From: Acidobacteriota bacterium
Lineage (GTDB): Bacteria > Acidobacteriota > Blastocatellia > RBC074
NCBI GenBank assembly: GCA_022614735.1
Contig: JAKEHZ010000331.1
Span: 1-6,351 of the forward strand
Direction of reading: 5' to 3'
Length of the DNA: 6,351 nt
Shown: positions 1-6,269 of the stretch, piece by piece
Layout: each line of letters begins with the position of its first letter
Position numbering within the stretch: the stretch's first letter is position 1
Program-made: the position numbers and the translations under genes
Notes under the pieces: model-generated
What the model was told of the DNA's origin: nothing
The model's input: the letters and a program-made list of their open reading frames with translations, nothing else
Database searches by the model: none

Positions 1-94
1 AGAGAAAACGGAACAAACGGAAATAACGGAACAAACGGAAAAATCCTAGAGAATTTCCGTTTGTTCCGTTATTTCCGTTTGTTCCGTTTTCTCT
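1..94. repeat. Perfect 41-bp inverted repeat (long hairpin) built of 9-bp units
   Basis: Bases 1-41 are exactly the reverse complement of 54-94, with no mismatch, around a 12-nt loop (42-53) that contains the self-complementary CTAG. Each arm is itself repetitive. From base 8 the units are ACGGAACAA, ACGGAAATA, ACGGAACAA and ACGGAAAAA, i.e. an 18-bp tandem pair made of 9-bp subunits. The hairpin lies 22 bp past the stop codon of the minus-strand ATP-grasp gene, so it could act as a terminator or 3' mRNA end. However, the stem is far longer and less GC-rich than a usual intrinsic terminator, and a dispersed palindromic element is equally possible. The structure may continue beyond base 1, outside the window. 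Confidence 0.95.
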
Positions 95-116
95 CTTCTG
101 TCTCTCGAAAGGGATA

Positions 117-1463
117 CTAGTCAATGATCAACATCGGTGTGGCCGATCCTCCACCCGCTGAAACGTTCAATAAGCTCGAAGATGAGAGACGTATTCCGGC
201 GCCATCGACCTCCTTGCCGCACCACGTGTAAGGGTCGAAATCGACGTACCGGTCTTGATAGCTGATCTCGCCGTCAATGAGCACCGGGTAATGCTGCCGT
301 AATACTTCAACTCGCTCCTGGACAACATAAGAAGCTCGGAGTGCGCTCTTGAGCGCCTGCTGCCATTCTTCATCGCTGCATTCCCAGCCCAGCGTCACGC
401 CACGTCCACCATAATCACCATTTGGTTTGAGCACCAACCCGCTGCGATGTGTTGAAACGAAATCGAGCAGATCCACCGACCGCCCGCGATAGCTCGTGAA
501 CCCTTCACGCAAAAGGCGCGTCCATGGTATATGGCGGCAGATCGCTCCGACTTCGTCGATGGAAAATAGATCATCATAAGCCGGATCGTCGAGGAGCGCA
601 AAGATTGCCTTCTTGGTCATCATCTGGACGCGAAAAGAGTTGATGACGCAAACTACGCGTTCGCGTGCTGCGCGCACGAGCGGGTGATTCATTCCGCAAC
701 GTTCGAGCAGTTCTCCGGTAATTACTCGTTTGTAGACGATGCTGATCTCGAAATCCCCGGCGCGGAGCCACCCGCCGCGATACTCCAGTTCATCCGGATC
801 GACGATGATGGTCGGATAGCCCTCCTCCTCGAAATATTCCCGGCAGATCTCGAACTCGGCGCGCGTTGCGGCGCCTTTCCAGTCTACGATGGCGATGCGC
901 GCGCGTTCGCGCAAGTTCCATCTTCCCCATTGGTGATAGCAATCGAGTAGAGTGTCGAGTAGGCGTTGCCTGATCGCGATGCGACGAACGGGAAACTTCC
1001 GCGCAAATTCGCGGACGACTTCCATTTCCATAAAAATTTCGCTCAGCACATCTCCATAAAGCAGCCCGCCAGGGCTGTCGGCGTTGTATTCGACGAAGTT
1101 GAAATCCCCGGCCGAATTCAAAAAAGCATCAAGCCGTCCACTCGCGTCCGCCGCGCTGAAACCCGGCTCGATCGCTATGATCTGTTCTTCCCGCGGGGAT
1201 AAATCCAGTTTGGCGCGCAGCTTTGAATCGGCCATTATCGCCTTCCCCAACTTTTCAATCGCCGAAAGCACCAGCATTGAATCATGCTTGATATAGGCAT
1301 ACTGATCGGCCTTGATGAACATCGGGCGCAGCACATTGCATATCGGCCGTGATCCGAAGCTGAGGTTGTAACGCTTTGTTCCTGCGAGCAGCTTTTCAGC
1401 AGCGTCATCTGCAAGAGAACCTGTGAGCAGTGTGTGATAGCATTTTATTGTGTGTGAGTTCAT
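117..1463 (-). CDS. Circularly permuted ATP-grasp family protein (glutathionylspermidine synthase-like fold)
   Basis: The product is 448 residues from the chosen start. ATP-grasp enzymes join a carboxylate to an amine or thiol through an acyl-phosphate, using ATP and Mg2+; the substrate here is unknown. Visible landmarks are an N-terminal segment with EYNADSPGG (about 126-133), a central Rossmann-like stretch (RIAIVDWKG, about 189-197), the nucleotide-binding signature LKPNGDYGGRGV (about 345-356), VVQERV (about 380-385) and a C-terminal RLSSSSLLNVSAGGGS (about 425-440). This order, with the glycine-rich loop late in the chain and an Asn-Val-Ser-rich end, fits the circularly permuted ATP-grasp group. 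Length is normal and no frame disruption is seen. The ATG at 1463 is chosen because GGAGAAGGA lies 8 nt upstream. A GTG at 1502 would add 13 residues (RRRKQF and similar) that merely translate the ribosome-binding site. The gene is transcribed divergently from the galU-like operon. The family call is firm; the reaction is not predictable. Confidence 0.85.
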   Translation of the reverse strand: MNSHTIKCYHTLLTGSLADDAAEKLLAGTKRYNLSFGSRPICNVLRPMFIKADQYAYIKHDSMLVLSAIEKLGKAIMADSKLRAKLDLSPREEQIIAIEPGFSAADASGRLDAFLNSAGDFNFVEYNADSPGGLLYGDVLSEIFMEMEVVREFARKFPVRRIAIRQRLLDTLLDCYHQWGRWNLRERARIAIVDWKGAATRAEFEICREYFEEEGYPTIIVDPDELEYRGGWLRAGDFEISIVYKRVITGELLERCGMNHPLVRAARERVVCVINSFRVQMMTKKAIFALLDDPAYDDLFSIDEVGAICRHIPWTRLLREGFTSYRGRSVDLLDFVSTHRSGLVLKPNGDYGGRGVTLGWECSDEEWQQALKSALRASYVVQERVEVLRQHYPVLIDGEISYQDRYVDFDPYTWCGKEVDGAGIRLSSSSLLNVSAGGGSATPMLIID

Positions 1464-1613
1464 GAATTGTTTCCTTCTCCGGTGGTTTATTATCCCCTCC
1501 ACTCGCCCCCCCTCTTCATCTCTTGGTTCTCTTCCGGACGTGCCTTATATTAACATTGGCTTCAATAGCCTGCGACTTCATGGCAAGCTAAGTCGCTCGT
1601 CGCGCAACATTAA
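1464..1613. promoter_or_regulatory. Divergent intergenic region, presumed to carry promoters for both directions
   Basis: About 150 bp separate the minus-strand ATP-grasp start from the plus-strand galU-like ATG. Both transcription units must begin here or further upstream in the opposite gene. An AT-rich patch (TTATATTAACATTGG, 1544-1558) is the best place for a -10 element, but I see no pair of well-spaced -35/-10 hexamers on either strand. The G/C homopolymer tract at 1505-1512 and a weak 4-bp inverted repeat (GGCT/AGCC, around 1559-1571) are the only other visible details. Confidence 0.3.
1472..1480 (-). promoter_or_regulatory. Ribosome-binding site deciding the ATP-grasp start
   Basis: Read on the minus strand the sequence is GGAGAAGGA. 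It ends 8 nt before the ATG at 1463-1461, which is ideal spacing. It favours this ATG over the in-frame GTG 39 nt further upstream, although that GTG also follows a purine-rich stretch (GAAGAGGGGGG). Confidence 0.7.
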
Positions 1614-2525
1614 ATGACCAAAACAGGGAACAAAACTGTGAATATTCACAACGCCGTCATCCCCGTGGCCGGTCTCGGCACTCGACTGCTACCGGCGACA
1701 AAATCGCAGCCTAAAGAGATGCTCCCCGTCGGCAAAAAACCGATTGTGCAGTACATCGTCGAAGAGCTTCATCTGTGTGGTATCGAGCGTGTGCTATTCG
1801 TCACCGGGCGTGGTAAAAGCTCGATTGAAGATCATTTCGATGACGATCCTGATCTGATCCGAACTCTGCGCGAGAGCGGAAAAGAAGATCTGCTCGAGGA
1901 GCTGGAGTACGAGCGGATGGGCCTGCATTTTCTCTATACACGGCAGCGCCGGCAGCGCGGGCTGGGTGATGCCGTTCTCTGCGCTGAAAACTTTATCGGG
2001 ACAGAACCGTTTGTCGTCGCCCTCGGTGATTCGATCATCGGCCGCCATGAGCCATCGCTGATTGTGAAGCGGTTGATCGAAGCATTTGAAGTTCACCAGG
2101 CCTCGTGCGCAATTGCGGTTGAGGAAGTGCCGATAGAAGAGGTGTCGATGTATGGAATCGTCAAACCGTCCGGCGAGGGTGAGGTCTTTGAAATCGGCGA
2201 TCTGATTGAAAAACCTCGGCGCGAGGAAGCGGCGAGCAATCTGGCAATTGCCGGCCGGTATGTCTTCGCGCCGGATCTTTTCGAGGCGATCAAACGTACA
2301 GGCTACGACCATCGTGGCGAAATACAATTAACCGATGCCATCCGGCTCATGTTGCGAGAGGGCAAACGCGTCGTCGGTATGCGGTTGTCGGCGAATGAGA
2401 AACGCTATGACATAGGCAATTTTGAGAGCTACTTTGAAACCTTTGTCGAGTTCGCGCTGACCGACCCGGTCTATGGGAGGCGATTGCGCAATCACGTGAA
2501 GGAGTTATTGGGTGAGAATCTTTAA
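1614..2525 (+). CDS. galU: GalU-like UTP--sugar-1-phosphate uridylyltransferase
   Basis: A nucleotidyltransferase that makes a UDP-sugar and pyrophosphate from a sugar 1-phosphate and UTP in the cytoplasm. At 303 residues it has normal GalU length. Visible GalU motifs in order are AVIPVAGLGTR (14-24) for nucleotide binding, the adjoining PKEMLP (33-38), QRGLGDAVLCAE (114-125), ALGDS (136-140, with the likely Mg2+-binding Asp139 where E. coli GalU has LPD), LIEKPRREEAASNLAIAGRYVF (core 197-218) and GEIQLTDAI (235-243). The C-terminal RYDIGN (264-269) occupies the position of the usual sugar-binding K/R-x-D-x-G motif. The coordinates use the outer ATG, which has no visible ribosome-binding site. 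An in-frame GTG at 1638 is preceded by AGGGA at 8 nt and would start at VNIHNAVIP, closer to many GalU N-termini, so the protein may really be 295 residues. The gene overlaps the next one by 14 nt. That partner is a probable glucuronokinase, so the physiological substrate may be glucuronate 1-phosphate as well as, or instead of, glucose 1-phosphate; this is inference. Confidence 0.93.
   Translation: MTKTGNKTVNIHNAVIPVAGLGTRLLPATKSQPKEMLPVGKKPIVQYIVEELHLCGIERVLFVTGRGKSSIEDHFDDDPDLIRTLRESGKEDLLEELEYERMGLHFLYTRQRRQRGLGDAVLCAENFIGTEPFVVALGDSIIGRHEPSLIVKRLIEAFEVHQASCAIAVEEVPIEEVSMYGIVKPSGEGEVFEIGDLIEKPRREEAASNLAIAGRYVFAPDLFEAIKRTGYDHRGEIQLTDAIRLMLREGKRVVGMRLSANEKRYDIGNFESYFETFVEFALTDPVYGRRLRNHVKELLGENL
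1625..1629 (+). promoter_or_regulatory. Candidate ribosome-binding site for an internal GTG start of the galU-like gene
   Basis: AGGGA stands 8 nt before the in-frame GTG at 1638. The upstream ATG at 1614 follows GCGCAACATTAA, which has no Shine-Dalgarno character. This makes the GTG a serious alternative start. Confidence 0.45.
2499..2504 (+). promoter_or_regulatory. Ribosome-binding site of the GHMP kinase, inside the end of the galU-like gene
   Basis: A strong AAGGAG lies 7 nt upstream of the GTG at 2512, within the last codons of the galU-like reading frame. It fixes the unusual GTG start and the 14-nt gene overlap, and it points to translational coupling. Confidence 0.85.
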
Positions 2526-3510
2526 GACCAGAGCCTATGCGCGAGCCGGATTGGTAGGTAATCCGTCGGACGGTTATCACGGCAGAACGATCAGTCTGAT
2601 CGTCAAAAATTTCTCCGCCGATGTCGTAATTTATGAGTGGCCTGAACTGGAGATCATCCCGACCCGACAGGACCATTGTTGTTTCAATAGCATCGCGGAT
2701 TTTCTGCATGATAACAGACTGAACGGTTACTATGGCGGGTTGCGATTGATCAAAGCCGCGATCAAACGGTTCGCTGAATACTGCGAACGAGAAAATATCG
2801 CGCTGAGGGCGGGCAATTTCTCGTTGCGCTATTCGTCCAATATTCCGCGGCAGGTTGGGCTGGCGGGATCGAGCGCAATTGTCACGGCGACGATGCGAGC
2901 TCTCTGCCAGTTCCATGACGTGGTAATTCCGCAAGAGATATTACCGGGCCTCATCTTATCTGTTGAAAAAGATGAGCTTGGAATAGGCGCTGGCCTGCAG
3001 GATCGCGTCGCGCAAGTTTATGAAGGCCTCGTTTACATGGATTTTGACAAGGCTTTCATGGATGACCACGGTCATGGGATTTACGAACCGCTCGATCCCG
3101 AGATTCTGCCGCCGATTTACGTCGCCTATCAAACAGAGCTTGCCGAACCTTCCGAAGTCTTCCACAATGACATTCGCAAACGTTACGAGAGCGGCGAAAA
3201 AAATGTCATTGATGCGATGAACACGATAGCCGAGCTGGCGCGACAGGCGCGCGAATGCTTGGAAAATCGCGATTATGTGACTCTTGCACAACTGATGAAC
3301 AAGAACTTTGATACGCGGCGCAGTATCTATAACCTCAATCCCAAACACATCCGGATGGTTGAATTGGCGCGCGAGATCGGGGCTTCGGCGAAATTCGCCG
3401 GCTCCGGTGGTTCGACCATCGGGACTTACAAAGACGAAGCGATGTTTGAGCAATTGAAAAAAGCTTTCGAAGCCGAAGGCTGCGCAGTGATGAAACCGAT
3501 CATCGAGTGA
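2512..3510 (+). CDS. GHMP-superfamily sugar kinase, probable glucuronokinase (plant GlcAK-like)
   Basis: The likely reaction is D-glucuronate + ATP to D-glucuronate 1-phosphate + ADP in the cytoplasm. The 332-residue protein has the GHMP kinase layout. An N-terminal RAYARAGLVGNPSDGYHGRT region (7-26) comes first, then NGYYGGLRLI (71-80). The ATP-binding glycine/serine loop IPRQVGLAGSSAIV follows (111-124), then EKDELGIGAGLQDRVAQVYEG (152-172), MDF (176-178), HGIYEPLD (188-195) and the C-terminal glycine motif AKFAGSGGS (293-301). From memory, Arabidopsis glucuronokinase carries near-identical blocks (ARVGLLGNPSD, GYYGGVRLL, NIPRQTGLSGSSAI, GLQDRVAQVYGGLVHMDF, KFTGSGG), spread over the whole protein. 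This is much closer than to galactokinase, homoserine kinase or heptose-phosphate kinases. The start is a GTG with a perfect AAGGAG. Tight coupling to a GalU-like pyrophosphorylase fits a kinase followed by activation to a UDP-sugar. The GHMP fold is certain; the glucuronate substrate is probable but untested. Confidence 0.88.
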   Translation: MRIFKTRAYARAGLVGNPSDGYHGRTISLIVKNFSADVVIYEWPELEIIPTRQDHCCFNSIADFLHDNRLNGYYGGLRLIKAAIKRFAEYCERENIALRAGNFSLRYSSNIPRQVGLAGSSAIVTATMRALCQFHDVVIPQEILPGLILSVEKDELGIGAGLQDRVAQVYEGLVYMDFDKAFMDDHGHGIYEPLDPEILPPIYVAYQTELAEPSEVFHNDIRKRYESGEKNVIDAMNTIAELARQARECLENRDYVTLAQLMNKNFDTRRSIYNLNPKHIRMVELAREIGASAKFAGSGGSTIGTYKDEAMFEQLKKAFEAEGCAVMKPIIE

Positions 3511-3519
3511 GGGACATCT

Positions 3520-4488
3520 ATGAGTGGAATGAAATTTCGCCTTCAATGTGCGAGTTGTAATACGGTTTTTTTTGCGCCTGATCGAAAGGCCCGCTACTGT
3601 CCGAAGTGCTTTAAAAAACGGTCTCTCAAGCCATCGCCGGAACCTAGGCGGTCTGCTCCCTCATCCGCCGCTCCGGCTGCTCGTGTTGCTCGCAATCCTT
3701 CACGTGCAACCGGCGTGGAGGCTAAAGCACGCAAGGAACTGGAGAAGAAGGTGCCGAAGGCTGATGAGTTGACTCCCGAGTTGCGCGAGCGCCTGGAGCA
3801 AATCTATCAGGAGCAGTATGCAAGCAGCGAAACCCCATGGCGCGATATGGTCCAACAGATCTCCGACAAGCTCTGGCTGAAGCGGAAAATCGTGGGCGCG
3901 GTCATTCATAAAATACAACAACCCGAGGTTGAGATCAGTCCCGAGCTCAATGCTCGAGTGATTGAAGCTTACCAGGGATACGTTAACCGGGGAGAGAGAC
4001 CGGCTGGTGGACGCAGAATAAACATCAGCCAAATGCTCGGCATACCATACCATCAAGTCAAGAAAATCGTTTACCAATGGTCACAAGTCCAATATGGACA
4101 GTCTCCGACGCCCGAGCTCTCGCGTGAGCAAAAATTCGCCGTTGAGAAACTCTACTGGGACGAACTGAAGAAGAGGCGCTATCGATTGAATGAAATTCCA
4201 GCGAAGATCGCCGAGCAGCTGGGTTACACCACTCCCTATCAGGTTTCAAGGTGGCTTGACATGCTCCACGATGATGACCGCAAGTTCGAGCGCGTCGATG
4301 ATTTGTCGCCTGAGATCGAGAAGCGCATCTATGAGGCCTACCTCCAATATCTTGAGGTTACGAATCCGCCGGAACAAGGTCTCCATGCCACCATTGCCCA
4401 GGAGATCGGCGAGATTACCTCGCGCCAGGTTCATAAAGCGCTGCAGCGATTCAGAAAACAGAAGCGTGCGGAATATCCGTTACAGTGA
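3520..4488 (+). CDS. Zinc-ribbon protein with four tandem HTH-like repeats, function unknown
   Basis: I do not recognise a named family. Residues 10-30 form a short zinc ribbon or knuckle with two CxxC pairs (Cys10/Cys13 and Cys27/Cys30). Residues 31-80 are a basic, Ala/Pro/Ser-rich and probably disordered linker. The rest is four related repeats of about 55 residues (82-136, 138-192, 197-250, 261-313). Each opens with a (L/I/P)(S/T)PE(L/I) motif at Pro86, Pro141, Pro198 and Pro264. A helix rich in Tyr/Glu comes next (IYQEQY, VIEAYQGY, VEKLYWDEL, IYEAYLQYL). A second half has helix-turn-helix character: ISQMLGIPYHQVKKIV, IAEQLGYTTPYQVSRWL, IAQEIGEITSRQVHKAL. The protein is highly charged with no signal peptide or membrane segment, so it is cytoplasmic and probably binds nucleic acid. 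The start ATG has GAGGGA 5 nt upstream and follows the kinase stop by 9 nt, so it is co-transcribed. A regulatory role in this operon is possible but unproven. Confidence 0.85.
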   Translation: MSGMKFRLQCASCNTVFFAPDRKARYCPKCFKKRSLKPSPEPRRSAPSSAAPAARVARNPSRATGVEAKARKELEKKVPKADELTPELRERLEQIYQEQYASSETPWRDMVQQISDKLWLKRKIVGAVIHKIQQPEVEISPELNARVIEAYQGYVNRGERPAGGRRINISQMLGIPYHQVKKIVYQWSQVQYGQSPTPELSREQKFAVEKLYWDELKKRRYRLNEIPAKIAEQLGYTTPYQVSRWLDMLHDDDRKFERVDDLSPEIEKRIYEAYLQYLEVTNPPEQGLHATIAQEIGEITSRQVHKALQRFRKQKRAEYPLQ

Positions 4489-4491
4489 CAG

Positions 4492-4527
4492 AATCAGTAC
4501 CGCGAGCGGTAGCGAGCGGTACTGATT
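4492..4527. repeat. REP-like palindrome (12-bp stem, 12-nt loop)
   Basis: AATCAGTACCGC (4492-4503) is perfectly complementary to GCGGTACTGATT (4516-4527). The loop and right arm contain a direct repeat of GAGCGGTA (4504-4511 and 4514-4521). It begins 4 nt after the stop codon of the zinc-ribbon gene and fills most of the gap before the amidohydrolase start. No T-run follows (GTTTCGTAATC), so an intrinsic terminator is doubtful. A REP-like dispersed palindrome, or an mRNA-stabilising hairpin at the 3' end of the operon, is more likely. Confidence 0.8.
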
Positions 4528-4553
4528 GTTTCGTAATCTCAGTGGAACAAGTG

Positions 4554-6269
4554 ATGAGACTATATCTCGGCATCGCGCTCGCCATCCTCTGGGTTTCCTC
4601 TGTCGTCCCGTCGGTTCGAAACGCAAATATGGAATCGGCTGACCTGGCGCTCATCAACGGGCGCATCTGGACTGGCGGTGATTCATCAACTTTCGCTGAA
4701 GCCATTGCTGTTCGGGGTAATCTAATCGTGCGCGTCGGCAAGACCGCGGAGATCAAACAACTCTTTGATCAGCAGACACAGAGGATCGATCTTGGCGGAA
4801 GGCTGGTATCTGGCGGCTTCAACGATGCACACATTCATTTCCTCAGCGGCTCGCTCGGATTGGCCGAAATTGATCTGACCAACTCCCGCACGGTAGCGGA
4901 GATGGTGGAGAGAATTGCTGTCTATGCACGCAAAAATCCGCAAGCGCAATGGATCAAAGGCAGAGGTTGGGAGTACACGAAATTCCCCGGCGGCTTGCCG
5001 ACCAAAAGCTATCTCGATGCGTTCATTCGCGACCGTCCGGTTTTCCTCAGCGCCTATGACGGACACAGTGCGTGGGTCAACTCAAGGGCTTTGCAACTGG
5101 CGGGCATCACAGGCAAGACGAAATTCACCGGTTATGGCGAAATCGTGCGCGACAGCTCGGGCGAGCCAACCGGAGCGCTGAAAGAAGGCGCACAGGCATT
5201 GGTCCGAAAGCTGATCCCTGAGCCAACACGCGAACAGAAGCTCGATGCGCTGCGACAGGGAATGGCACTCGCATCATCGCTGGGGATGACGAGCATCCAG
5301 AACGCCAGCGGCTCGCTTGAAGAGGTTTCACTCTACGAAGAACTATTGAAACGCGGTGAATTGACATTGCGGGTGTCGGCGACATTTTCCGTTGGCGAAA
5401 AAACTACCCAGGCAGAGATCGATCGTTTCGTTACCATCAAAAATCAGTTCGATTCGAATCCGATGCTCCGAGCGGACTCGGTTAAGTTCATGCTCGATGG
5501 CGTGATTGAATCGCATACGGCGGCGATGCTCGAACGTTATAGCGATCTTCCGCAAACCTCCACCATACCCTACGGTGAACTGGCGATCCCTTATGATGTC
5601 TACCGCAGCCTGGTCTTACGATTGGACAAACTCGGGTTTCGCATCTACACACACGCCATCGGTGACAGGGCAGTGCGTGAAGCTCTTGACGCTTATGAAA
5701 TCGTCCAGAAGATCAACAAGCGAACGTTCGCAAGACATCGCATAGAGCACATCGAAACGGTCTCGCCCGAAGACATCCCGCGGTTTGCCAAACTAGGCGT
5801 GCAGGCTTCGATGGAGCCTATCCACGCTGATCCGGGCACAGTTGATATTTGGGTGCGCGCGGTCGGACAGGAGAGATTGCCGTATTCCTTCGCCTGGTCT
5901 ACTTTGCTCAAAAGCCGGGCGCAGCTGGTATTCGGCAGTGACTGGCCTGCAGCGATCAGTATTGATCCGATTCGAGGATTGCACTGCGCAGTCAACCGTC
6001 GCACGATTGACGGGCAGCCGCCGAAAGGATGGATCCCGGAACAGCGCATCAGCATCGATGACGCACTCCGAGCTTACACTGAGGCCGGCGCCCACTCGTC
6101 CTTTGAAGAATCGGTCAAAGGCCGCATCGCTCCGGGAATGCTTGCCGATATCATTGTCTTCTCACAAGATCTCTTCAAGATTGATCCGATGAAGATTTGT
6201 GAAACGCGTGTGGTGCTGACGGTATTCGATGGAAAGGTGATCTATCAGAATATCTCGCGATTCCCGTGA
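4554..6269 (+). CDS. YtcJ-type amidohydrolase (amidohydrolase family 3), probably exported
   Basis: A 571-residue metal-dependent hydrolase of the amidohydrolase superfamily; such enzymes cleave C-N or related bonds, and the substrate is not predictable here. Numbering from the chosen ATG, the signatures are ALINGRIWTGG near the start of the beta-sandwich part, GFNDAHIHF with metal ligands His93 and His95, a KFMLDG segment (311-316) where related enzymes carry a metal-bridging or acidic residue, YTHAIGDRAV (His367), RHRIEHIE (His399), FGSDWPA (catalytic Asp463) and the closing GRIAPGMLADIIVF. All expected catalytic residues are present and the length is typical. The first about 20 residues are hydrophobic after Met-Arg, resembling a Sec signal peptide or N-terminal anchor, with no lipobox cysteine. 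An in-frame GTG at 4485 overlaps the previous stop, but it would translate the 4492-4527 palindrome and lacks a ribosome-binding site. The ATG at 4554 follows a weak GGA at 7 nt and puts the signal peptide at the N-terminus. No functional link to the upstream operon is evident. Confidence 0.9.
   Translation: MRLYLGIALAILWVSSVVPSVRNANMESADLALINGRIWTGGDSSTFAEAIAVRGNLIVRVGKTAEIKQLFDQQTQRIDLGGRLVSGGFNDAHIHFLSGSLGLAEIDLTNSRTVAEMVERIAVYARKNPQAQWIKGRGWEYTKFPGGLPTKSYLDAFIRDRPVFLSAYDGHSAWVNSRALQLAGITGKTKFTGYGEIVRDSSGEPTGALKEGAQALVRKLIPEPTREQKLDALRQGMALASSLGMTSIQNASGSLEEVSLYEELLKRGELTLRVSATFSVGEKTTQAEIDRFVTIKNQFDSNPMLRADSVKFMLDGVIESHTAAMLERYSDLPQTSTIPYGELAIPYDVYRSLVLRLDKLGFRIYTHAIGDRAVREALDAYEIVQKINKRTFARHRIEHIETVSPEDIPRFAKLGVQASMEPIHADPGTVDIWVRAVGQERLPYSFAWSTLLKSRAQLVFGSDWPAAISIDPIRGLHCAVNRRTIDGQPPKGWIPEQRISIDDALRAYTEAGAHSSFEESVKGRIAPGMLADIIVFSQDLFKIDPMKICETRVVLTVFDGKVIYQNISRFP

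Noticed and set aside
1..94. CRISPR array interpretation of the repeats at the left edge
   Set aside because: The units are 9 bp and directly adjacent without variable spacers, and the arms are inverted copies. This is not CRISPR structure.
684..1296. Plus-strand open frames opposite the ATP-grasp gene
   Set aside because: They are antisense to a clear, complete ATP-grasp coding sequence, with no motifs or ribosome-binding sites of their own.
2347..2934. Long open frame (195 residues) on the minus strand across the galU-like and kinase genes
   Set aside because: It lies opposite two strongly recognisable genes. Its translation shows no recognisable family motif, so it is a codon-bias shadow. 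The same holds for the minus-strand frames at 1794-2327 and 2956-3546.
3566..3573. T8 homopolymer inside the zinc-ribbon gene as a possible slippage or phase-variation site
   Set aside because: It simply encodes Val-Phe-Phe in the intact frame between the two CxxC pairs. A single T8 run is weak evidence for programmed slippage.
4485..4553. In-frame GTG extension of the amidohydrolase overlapping the previous stop (GTGA)
   Set aside because: It would translate the 4492-4527 palindrome, has no ribosome-binding site and would bury the signal-peptide-like segment. The ATG at 4554 fits better.
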